A stretch of DNA of 51,597 bases from NCBI GenBank assembly GCA_027307115.1, contig DAHUXN010000066.1:1-51597 (forward strand), written 5' to 3'. Below the pieces are notes generated by a model. It was given only the letters and a program-made list of their open reading frames with translations, was not told the DNA's origin and did no database searches. Both the position numbers and the translations under genes were made by a program. Origin of the DNA: Acidobacteriota bacterium (GTDB lineage: Bacteria; Acidobacteriota; Terriglobia; Acidiferrales; UBA7541). How positions within the stretch are numbered: the first letter of the stretch is position 1; each line of letters opens with the position of its first letter. Below, piece after piece: positions 1 through 6,517 of this stretch.

Positions 1-330
1 CGGCCCATGGTGGAAGCGATGAAATCCGGGTCGGTCGTTGTGGACCTTGCGGCCGACGGCGGCGGCAATTGTGAGCTCACGCAGCCCGGCCAGGAAGTTC
101 AACATGGCGGCGTGACAATTCTTGGAATACTTCAAGTGGCCAGCATGATGGCCGAAGACGCCAGCCAGATGTATGCCAATAATCTCTACAGCCTTCTCAG
201 TCTCTTCCTCAAAGATGGAAAGATTTCGTTGGATTGGAACGACGAAGTGATCGCCAAGACCGCTCTGACGTTCGCGGGCGAAATCAAGCACGAAGCCACT
301 CGCGAATTTCTTCAAGGAGCAATGAGATGA
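1..330 (+). CDS. pntAA: NAD(P) transhydrogenase subunit alpha, part 1 (3' end only)
   Basis: This is the C-terminal 109 residues of the soluble NAD(H)-binding subunit of the proton-translocating transhydrogenase, which couples hydride transfer between NADH and NADP+ to proton movement. The frame is open to the left edge, so the start lies outside the window. The visible part carries the family segment VVDLAADGGGNCELT, which belongs to the NAD-binding domain, followed by the usual C-terminal helical tail. The stop TGA (328-330) overlaps the start of pntAB, and pntB follows directly, giving the split alpha1/alpha2/beta arrangement known from Rhodospirillum rather than the fused PntA of E. coli. 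The assignment is firm because all three subunits lie in order. Confidence 0.95.
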   Translation, partial: RPMVEAMKSGSVVVDLAADGGGNCELTQPGQEVQHGGVTILGILQVASMMAEDASQMYANNLYSLLSLFLKDGKISLDWNDEVIAKTALTFAGEIKHEATREFLQGAMR

Positions 331-614
331 TGACCGGATTCGTGGCGCTCTATATCTTCCTGATTACCGCCATCGCGGGATACGAGATTGTGGCCCGCGT
401 ACCCGTGATTCTTCACACGCCGCTGATGTCCGGCTCGAACTTCGTCCATGGAATTGTTTTGGTGGGAGCGATGATGGTGCTGGCGGAAGCTCACGGAAAC
501 CTGCAAGTCTCCGTCGGCTTCGTCGGCGTGGTGATGGCGACCTCCAACGCTGTGGGCGGCTATGTGTCAACCGAACGGATGCTCGAGATGTTCCACGGCA
601 AGGAGAAGAAATAG
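327..614 (+). CDS. pntAB: NAD(P) transhydrogenase subunit alpha, part 2 (membrane)
   Basis: This 95-residue hydrophobic protein forms part of the proton channel of transhydrogenase. Three membrane helices can be read (after MTGFVALYIF, around FVHGIVLVGAMMVLA, and around VGFVGVVMATSNAVGGY); the short charged tail HGKEKK closes it. I start it at ATG 327, seven bases after AAGGAG (314-319). A second ATG follows immediately at 330 and cannot be excluded. The frame extends further upstream, but that part is only a shadow of pntAA. Its stop TAG (612-614) shares a base with the GTG start of pntB, so the three genes are translationally coupled. Confidence 0.93.
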   Translation: MMTGFVALYIFLITAIAGYEIVARVPVILHTPLMSGSNFVHGIVLVGAMMVLAEAHGNLQVSVGFVGVVMATSNAVGGYVSTERMLEMFHGKEKK

Positions 615-2050
615 TGGGGCACTCGCTGACCACCTTTCCTGTCCAAGCCAGCTACTTCATTGCGACTCTCTTGCTCGTTCTTGGCCTCAAGCGCATGGGT
701 TCTCCGCGCACGGCGCGCAACGGCATCGTCTGGGCCGGCGTGGGCATGTTGTTGGCAACCATAGTCACCTTGGCCTATCTCCCGGGAGTTTGGAACTTCA
801 CAGAGCGCGCTTCCTGGCATCGCCTTGTTCTCATATTGATAGCCCTCGCGGCAGGAGCTATTCCGGCGTGGTGGTCGGGTCGGCGCGTTCCGCTGACGGA
901 AATGCCGCAGATGGTGGCCATATACAACGGTCTTGGCGGAGGCGCCGCAGCGGCGATTGCCGCCGTGGAAATTTATAGTGGCCGTGCGTACCTCGGGTCG
1001 CTGGCATTTCCGGTGATTGCCGTAACGGGCGCGCTGATCGGCACAGTGGCCTTCGGCGGCAGCATCGTGGCGTTTCTCAAGCTGCAGGGCTTGATGGGAA
1101 GTCCCAGGATTTCTGGCCGCCACGTGATTAATGGAATCCTTTTCCTAGTGGTGTTACTGCTGACGATTGCCAATATTTTTCCTTCTTGGGTCCCGGCGTT
1201 CGGATTGCCGGTTTCTTCGCTCGTCGGCGTCTTCCTCGTAACGTCTCTGATTCTCGGAATAATCGTTACCCTTCCCATCGGCGGCGCGGATATGCCTGTG
1301 GTTATCTCCACGTATAACGCGTGCATCGGCCTTGCGGTCGGATTCGAGGGATTCGTGGTGCAGAACCCGGCCATGATCATTGCGGGCACGATCGTGGGCG
1401 CGGCCGGAACTCTTCTGACCATCCTGATGGCCAAGGCAATGAATCGGTCATTCATGAACGTCTGGTTTAGCGGATTCGGAGACGTTGCAGCCGTGGCGGC
1501 CAGCGGTGGACCAGCGCGGGTGATGAATTCGATGGACGCGCGCGACGCGGCTGCCACCATGGCGTATTCCGAAGACATTATCGTGGTGCCGGGTTACGGT
1601 CTGGCGGTGGCGCAGGCGCAGCACAAATTGTGGGAGCTGGTGCAGATGCTGCAGAAGAGAGATGTGAAAGTTCGGTTTGCCGTGCATCCGGTGGCGGGCC
1701 GCATGCCGGGGCACATGAGCGTGCTCCTGGCGGAGGCGGGCGTTCCGTACGATTTGATTTATGATCTCGAGGAGATCAACAGCGATTTTGTGAATGCAGA
1801 TATCTCGTTGGTGATCGGAGCAAACGACGTGGTAAACCCGGCGGCCCGGAGCGACAAGAGCAGTCCGATCTACGGCATGCCCATCCTGAATGCCGACCAG
1901 GCCAAACAGGTGCTGGTGATTAAGCGAGGAACGGGCGCGGGATTTTCCGGAATCCAGAATGAATTATTTTTTGGCGCAAACACGCACATGGTGTTTGGCG
2001 ATGCGCAGGACGTGATCGCAAAAATGATTAGCGGCCTGAAGGAATTGTGA
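614..2050 (+). CDS. pntB: NAD(P) transhydrogenase subunit beta
   Basis: PntB carries most of the membrane helices and the NADP(H)-binding domain III. The first 290 or so residues are a run of hydrophobic helices. The C-terminal third shows the domain III signatures GYGLAVAQAQH, GRMPGHMSVLLAEA, IGANDVVNPAA and the late KRG...GIQN segment that closes over NADP. The length of 478 residues matches the family. The start is GTG at 614, overlapping the pntAB stop, with AAGGAG just upstream (600-605). It ends the transhydrogenase operon; a hairpin follows at 2061-2090. Likely role (inference): NADPH supply or redox balancing in the inner membrane. Confidence 0.96.
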   Translation: MGHSLTTFPVQASYFIATLLLVLGLKRMGSPRTARNGIVWAGVGMLLATIVTLAYLPGVWNFTERASWHRLVLILIALAAGAIPAWWSGRRVPLTEMPQMVAIYNGLGGGAAAAIAAVEIYSGRAYLGSLAFPVIAVTGALIGTVAFGGSIVAFLKLQGLMGSPRISGRHVINGILFLVVLLLTIANIFPSWVPAFGLPVSSLVGVFLVTSLILGIIVTLPIGGADMPVVISTYNACIGLAVGFEGFVVQNPAMIIAGTIVGAAGTLLTILMAKAMNRSFMNVWFSGFGDVAAVAASGGPARVMNSMDARDAAATMAYSEDIIVVPGYGLAVAQAQHKLWELVQMLQKRDVKVRFAVHPVAGRMPGHMSVLLAEAGVPYDLIYDLEEINSDFVNADISLVIGANDVVNPAARSDKSSPIYGMPILNADQAKQVLVIKRGTGAGFSGIQNELFFGANTHMVFGDAQDVIAKMISGLKEL

Positions 2051-2060
2051 AACGGGCGGA

Positions 2061-2090
2061 AGCTGTTGGCCGCGATCTGCGGCAACAACT
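2061..2090 (+). terminator. Possible terminator hairpin after pntB
   Basis: The arms AGcTGTTGgCCGC and GCGGCAACAaCT flank the loop GATCT, giving a GC-rich stem with small bulges 10 bases after the pntB stop. Only a weak T stretch follows (ATTTTG near 2097-2102), so termination is plausible but not certain. Confidence 0.4.
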
Positions 2091-2157
2091 CCCCGTATTT
2101 TGAGGCGAATCAGTGGTGTGTTAGGCTTGAAATTCCGAGGTTCTCAAGGGAAGGCTT

Positions 2158-4119
2158 ATGTCAGGATATTTCTCATTCATGATCGGCGGGTCGCAAGGAA
2201 GCGGCCTGAACGTCAGTGCCGAAATTTTTGCGAAGGCTCTTTGCCGGTCGGGATATTACGTCTTCGGGCAGATCGAATACCACTCGAACATTAAGGGCAA
2301 GCACAGCGCCTACCGGCTGCGAATCTCGGATGAGCCCGTGGCGTCACACGTGGATCCCGTGCATTTGCTCTGCTCGCTGGATGAAGAGACGCTGATCGGC
2401 GACCTCTACCACGAATACCCGGCACATCGCGGACACGTGCATGAAGTCGCCGCGGGCGGCGCGATTCTCTACGATGTGGAGCAAAAGAAAACCGCCGGGC
2501 TGATTGAGCGCCGCGACATCTATCTCTGGGAGATGCCGTACGCGGAGTTGCTCGACCGAGCGTTGACCGAAGCTGGGAAGCCGGGGCAGGCGCGCGCGTA
2601 TCGCATCATGACGAATACACTCGCGCTGGGCGCGTCGGTGGGCGCGCTGGGATTCGACTTTGAGCCGGTGGCGGAGGCGATCCGGGACAGCTTTGGCGGC
2701 AAGGCAGGGAAAGTCGCCGAACTGAATGTGAACGCGGCGAGATACGCGTACGAATATGCGCGTGAGAGATTTTCGAAGGAATTGAAATTCGCGCTGCCGC
2801 CTGCACCGCCGAAGCGCGAGCAGATTATGGTGAAAGGCACGCAAGCCGTAGGGATGGCGAAAATTCAGGCGGGCTGCGGCCTGCAAACTTACTACCCGAT
2901 TAGCCCCGCGACCGACGAGAGCGTGTATTTGGAAGGCTACCAGAGCGAGCACAATTTGGTGGTGCTGCAAACGGAAGATGAAGTTTCGGCGATTGACGCG
3001 GCGGTGATGGGAGCGCACGGCGGCGTGCGCACTTCGACTTCAACGTCGGGGCCAGGATTCGCGCTGATGCCAGAAGGAATTGGATTCGCGGCGATTACGG
3101 AAGCGCCAGGGCCGGTGGTGCTGCTGTATCAACGCGGCGGACCATCAACCGGATTGCCGACGCGGCAGGAGCAGGGCGACTTGCTGTTTGCATTGAATGC
3201 AGGGCAGGGCGATATTCCGCGCATCGTGATGGCGCCGGGCGATATCGAGGAATGCTTTTACGATACGTTTGATGCGTTCAATTACGCGGACCGTTATCAG
3301 CTTCCCGTGGTCGTGCTGGTGGACAAGCATATGGCGAGCTGCTATCAAACGCTGCCGCCATTCAAGACTTCGCATTTGAAGATCGATCGCGGGCTGGTGA
3401 AACCGGCGAACACGAATGGCGATTACCAACGGTATGCGTTCACGAAGGATGGGCTGAGCCCGCGGTCGGTGCCGGGGCAGGCGGGGGGGATTTTCTGGTC
3501 GACGTCTGACGAGCACGACCCGCGCGGCCACATCACGGAAGGCATTGGCAACCGGTTGGCCATGATGGAAAAGCGCATGGGCAAAGTTGGGATGGCGGCG
3601 CGGGAAATTCCGGATGGGAAGAAATACAGATTTTTTGGGCCGGCAGCGCCTAAGAAGATTCCCGTACTTGCGGTTTGTTGGGGGTCGACAAAGGGCGCGG
3701 TGCATGATGCGCTGCAGCGGTTCGATCCGCATCACACCACGTATGCGGCTCTGCACATTCGCATGATGCGGCCGTTCCCCGTGGAGGCAGTGAAGGAAAT
3801 TCTGGGGCGAGCGGGGCGCGTTGTTTGCCTTGACGGGAATTATTCGGGACAATTGGCACAAGTGATTCGCGCTGAGACGGGAATTTGCGTGCAGCATCAA
3901 GTGGTGAAATACGATGGCCGGCCGTTTTCGGAGGAAGAGATCATTGTGGCTCTGGAGGCCGCTAAAGCAGGAGCAGCGGAACGGCTGGTGATTTCGCAAG
4001 GCAAGGTGGTTGTGCCGGGCGACGGGAATCACGAATTCGACGAGATGCTGGAGCTGCGAGAAACGCATCCAAAGATGCTGGCGCCGATGGTGCCGCTGCC
4101 GCCGGGGTACAACCGGTGA
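2158..4119 (+). CDS. korA: 2-oxoacid:ferredoxin oxidoreductase, fused gamma-alpha subunit (KorA type)
   Basis: With KorB this enzyme oxidatively decarboxylates a 2-oxoacid (probably 2-oxoglutarate) to the acyl-CoA and reduces ferredoxin. Residues 1-190 form the gamma domain (GGSQGSGLNVSAEIFAKAL near the start). Residues from about 225 carry the alpha subunit pyrimidine-binding region with YPISPATDESVYLE, TSGPGFALMPEGIG and QRGGPSTGLPTRQEQGDL. Residues 500-610 form the transketolase-C-like domain. The length of 653 residues fits a gamma-alpha fusion. ATG 2158 is preceded by AAGGGAAGG. korB follows 16 bases after the stop. Substrate choice (2-oxoglutarate versus pyruvate or a branched-chain 2-oxoacid) is inferred from the domain order and the lack of a fused ferredoxin domain. 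Confidence 0.92.
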   Translation: MSGYFSFMIGGSQGSGLNVSAEIFAKALCRSGYYVFGQIEYHSNIKGKHSAYRLRISDEPVASHVDPVHLLCSLDEETLIGDLYHEYPAHRGHVHEVAAGGAILYDVEQKKTAGLIERRDIYLWEMPYAELLDRALTEAGKPGQARAYRIMTNTLALGASVGALGFDFEPVAEAIRDSFGGKAGKVAELNVNAARYAYEYARERFSKELKFALPPAPPKREQIMVKGTQAVGMAKIQAGCGLQTYYPISPATDESVYLEGYQSEHNLVVLQTEDEVSAIDAAVMGAHGGVRTSTSTSGPGFALMPEGIGFAAITEAPGPVVLLYQRGGPSTGLPTRQEQGDLLFALNAGQGDIPRIVMAPGDIEECFYDTFDAFNYADRYQLPVVVLVDKHMASCYQTLPPFKTSHLKIDRGLVKPANTNGDYQRYAFTKDGLSPRSVPGQAGGIFWSTSDEHDPRGHITEGIGNRLAMMEKRMGKVGMAAREIPDGKKYRFFGPAAPKKIPVLAVCWGSTKGAVHDALQRFDPHHTTYAALHIRMMRPFPVEAVKEILGRAGRVVCLDGNYSGQLAQVIRAETGICVQHQVVKYDGRPFSEEEIIVALEAAKAGAAERLVISQGKVVVPGDGNHEFDEMLELRETHPKMLAPMVPLPPGYNR

Positions 4120-4135
4120 CGGGGAGTTCAGACGA

Positions 4136-5086
4136 ATGAGCACAACGACAACGGATCTGAAAACGCTGCAGGCGCAGGATTTTAAGTCGGACATTCATAA
4201 TGATTGGTGTCCGGGCTGCGGAGATTTCGGAGTGGTCGCGGCCGTGCAAATGGCGCTGGCGAAACTGCAGGTGCCTCCGCATCGGGCGGCGATAGTCAGC
4301 GGAATCGGCTGCGCCGGCAAGACCGCGCATTACATGCAGGCGTATTCGTTTCATACGCTGCATGGGCGCGTGATGCCTTCGGTGACGGCCATGAAGCTGG
4401 CGAATCACGACCTGACCGTGATTGGCGTGGGCGGAGATGGCGATGCTTACGGAATTGGCGCCGGACATTTTGTCGCCGGCGGGCGCCGGAACTTGAATAT
4501 CACGTACGTGGTGATGAACAACGACGTGTACGCCCTGACGAAGGGGCAAGCCTCGCCGACGATTGCGAAAGGGCAAAAGACGAAGTCAATGTCGGAGCCG
4601 TCAATCATGGACGCGATCAATCCGGTGTTGCTGGCGCTGGCGTGCGGATACACGTTTGTGGCGCGCGGATACGCGCTGGACACGAAGTATTTGTCCGAGA
4701 TTATCGCGCAGGCAATTCAACATCGGGGTAGCGCGCTGGTGGATGTGCTGCAAACGTGCCCAACGTACAACGACCTGCACACCAAGGGATTTTACGCCGG
4801 ACAAGTGGAAGGGCAACCGCGGCTCTATCGTCTGGATCAGACGGGCTACGACCCGGTTGTGCACAATGCGGATGATCCAGTGGAGATCGCGCAGAAAAAA
4901 GCGCAAGCGCTGCTGAAGACGCAGGAGCCGGGCGGAAGGATTCCGCTGGGCGTTTATTACAAGCTCGATACGGCGACCTACGAAGATCACCTCAAAGCGA
5001 AGATCCCCGGACTGCAGGAAAAACCTCTGGCCGAGCTCGATTTATACCATCGCGACATCGCGGCAAACTTGAAAGAATTGATGTAG
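4136..5086 (+). CDS. korB: 2-oxoacid:ferredoxin oxidoreductase, beta subunit (KorB)
   Basis: This is the thiamine-diphosphate and iron-sulfur subunit paired with KorA. The 316-residue product has the four cysteines expected to hold a [4Fe-4S] cluster in this family: C25 and C28 in CPGCGDFG, C59 in GIGCAGKT and C208 in TCPTYN. The ThDP-Mg motif GDGDAYGIG (residues 100-108) is followed by MNNDVYALTKGQASPT. The start ATG 4136 is set by GGGGAG (4121-4126) nine bases upstream; the frame runs further up inside korA, but without a ribosome site. It ends the two-gene operon. No ferredoxin gene is adjacent, so the electron acceptor must be encoded elsewhere. Confidence 0.93.
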   Translation: MSTTTTDLKTLQAQDFKSDIHNDWCPGCGDFGVVAAVQMALAKLQVPPHRAAIVSGIGCAGKTAHYMQAYSFHTLHGRVMPSVTAMKLANHDLTVIGVGGDGDAYGIGAGHFVAGGRRNLNITYVVMNNDVYALTKGQASPTIAKGQKTKSMSEPSIMDAINPVLLALACGYTFVARGYALDTKYLSEIIAQAIQHRGSALVDVLQTCPTYNDLHTKGFYAGQVEGQPRLYRLDQTGYDPVVHNADDPVEIAQKKAQALLKTQEPGGRIPLGVYYKLDTATYEDHLKAKIPGLQEKPLAELDLYHRDIAANLKELM

Positions 5087-5091
5087 ATCGC

Positions 5092-5138
5092 GCCGCGAGT
5101 TCACTCGCCTTCGCCAGATAGATCGCGGCCGCATTTTT
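5092..5138 (+). terminator. Possible terminator after korB
   Basis: GCCGCGA (5092-5098) pairs with TCGCGGC (5123-5129), and ATTTTT follows at 5133-5138. A nested perfect hairpin GCGAG-TTCA-CTCGC (5095-5108) competes with the long stem. It lies between korB and the convergent kinase gene. Confidence 0.4.
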
Positions 5139-5163
5139 CCACTCGCAACATCCAACTTCAATA

Positions 5164-5814
5164 CTATTCGGGGCCCAGCGGTAAGAAATACTGTGTGCCT
5201 TTTACTGGCTGGCGGAGGCGACGGAGCAGTTCCTGCAAATCCTGATTGCGCTCGACGAAGTCGATGTCGGAGGTGTCCACAACGAGCAAATTCGAGCCTG
5301 AATAACGGAAGAAAAAGTGCTCGTACGCCTGGGCGACCGTCTCCAAATATTCGGGCGAGATATTCGATTCGTTGCGCGCGGCTTTTTTCGAAATGCGCTG
5401 GCGCAGAACTTCGGGCTTGGCTTGCAAGTAAATCACCAAGTCCGGCGCAGAGACGGACGCGGCCAGCATTTCGTAATATCTTTCGTAAATCTTCAGCTCT
5501 TCATTTTCGAGATTGATGTACGCGAAAATCTTATCCTTCTCGAAAAGAAAATCGCTGACGACAGGACCCGGTTTCTGTTCGCGGTCAATTTCCATGAGCC
5601 GCTGGTGCCGCTCCATCAGAAAGTACATCTGCGCGCGGAAAGCGGCTCCGGGCTGCTCGTCGTAAAATTGGCTCAGGAAGGGATTGTCTTCGCAATCGAA
5701 AACGCGCCGGGCGTGTAAACGCTCCGCCAGTATTTTCGCCAGCGTGGATTTGCCGACGCGGATTGGTCCTTCGATGACGAAGTAGCGTGGCGGCTTGAAT
5801 TTGGGTTCGGGCAT
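5164..5814 (-). CDS. Deoxynucleoside kinase (dGK/dAK-like)
   Basis: The product is a 216-residue P-loop kinase of the deoxynucleoside kinase family, which phosphorylates deoxynucleosides in the salvage of DNA precursors. It has the P-loop GPIRVGKS (residues 16-23), the nucleoside-binding stretch around MERHQ, the FEKDK segment after VVSD that corresponds to the substrate-site motif, and a C-terminal lid region with LRQRISKKA. Which deoxynucleoside it prefers cannot be read from the sequence. The ATG at 5814 has no ribosome site; instead an extended -10 element lies only 8 bases upstream, so the mRNA is probably leaderless or nearly so. It converges on korB and diverges from the small gene at 6091. 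Confidence 0.88.
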   Translation of the reverse strand: MPEPKFKPPRYFVIEGPIRVGKSTLAKILAERLHARRVFDCEDNPFLSQFYDEQPGAAFRAQMYFLMERHQRLMEIDREQKPGPVVSDFLFEKDKIFAYINLENEELKIYERYYEMLAASVSAPDLVIYLQAKPEVLRQRISKKAARNESNISPEYLETVAQAYEHFFFRYSGSNLLVVDTSDIDFVERNQDLQELLRRLRQPVKGTQYFLPLGPE

Positions 5815-5822
5815 GGGGCGGC

Positions 5823-5831
5823 ATTATAGCA
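5823..5831 (-). promoter_or_regulatory. Extended -10 promoter (TGCTATAAT) for the deoxynucleoside kinase
   Basis: On the minus strand the sequence reads TGCTATAAT followed by eight bases and the ATG of the kinase. This is a perfect extended -10 element; no good -35 box is visible, as is common for that class. The expected transcription start falls at about 5816, almost on the start codon. Confidence 0.6.
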
Positions 5832-6078
5832 AAGGCTCCGGAGCGCCCTGCGCGGTTTGTGAAATATGATAGCGTCTTTGATGGAAAGGGGCGGCGAGGG
5901 TGCAGTCTCACCGGGCTGACGTTCCAGTACGGAAGAGGGCCGGGAACCCAAACGATGAGTTGGCTCACCATTATGAGCGCTTTTGACCACAAACCTTTGA
6001 AGGCCTGGGGACGTTTGTTATTGATTATGCAAAGTTTAGGCGGGTGGGGGGCGCCTGTACTTTGGGCCGATTTTCGGG

Positions 6079-6084
6079 TATAAT
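6079..6084 (+). promoter_or_regulatory. -10 box (TATAAT) placed for a leaderless mRNA
   Basis: A consensus TATAAT ends six bases before ATG 6091, so transcription should begin at or beside the start codon. The -35 region (about 6056-6061, TGTACT) is poor. Confidence 0.5.
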
Positions 6085-6090
6085 GTGCGC

Positions 6091-6417
6091 ATGGCTATAA
6101 ACGTGCTCCGTATCCCAGGCCTCACCTATGACCGTGTCCATGAATATCGCGTCGGCCCCAGCGGCGCGATTGAGCATCGCTGGACTTTGCAAGAAGGCGG
6201 CCAGCGCAGTGACGGCACAAGTGAATGGGTTGTCGCGACCAACGATTTCATTCGCACGGCCGTATGCCATGCGCAGTCGCATGTGAGGGACTGGTTCCAG
6301 GCTCGTGGGATTTCCTGCGAACGTATTTCCGCGCTCATCGAAGAAGAGCGCCGGACGAAGAAACCCACACGCGGCAAGACCGCGCCGGTGCTCGTAGGGG
6401 CGGGCCGCAAGAAGTAA
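6091..6417 (+). CDS. Small conserved-looking protein of unknown function
   Basis: I do not recognise a family for this 108-residue protein. It looks like a real soluble protein: a mixed N-terminal part with GLTYDRVHEYRVGPSG, a helical middle (NDFIRTAVCHAQSHVRDWFQARGI) and a basic tail ending in GAGRKK. It has no signal peptide or membrane segment. I use ATG 6091; a GTG in frame at 6085 is the alternative. There is no Shine-Dalgarno sequence, but a TATAAT ends six bases before the ATG, which suggests a leaderless transcript. It stands alone between the divergent kinase gene and the convergent peptidase gene. Confidence 0.65.
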   Translation: MAINVLRIPGLTYDRVHEYRVGPSGAIEHRWTLQEGGQRSDGTSEWVVATNDFIRTAVCHAQSHVRDWFQARGISCERISALIEEERRTKKPTRGKTAPVLVGAGRKK

Positions 6418-6517
6418 ATCCTGTATAGATTCCTCCCGTTTCCTGTGAACGCTTCAGCGGTGGTGAGAGCCGTATTCCTGCGCGAAGGTGCGCGCCGCGG
6501 AAAGTTGTTCTGACTTT

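Noticed and set aside
3145-4194. Long minus-strand frame antisense to korA
   Set aside because: It is a composition shadow of the korA codons; His/Arg-rich with no domain.
5859-6083. Open frame of 74 codons on the plus strand between the kinase and the gene at 6091
   Set aside because: It has no ribosome site, runs through the promoter regions of both flanking genes and has no protein-like features.
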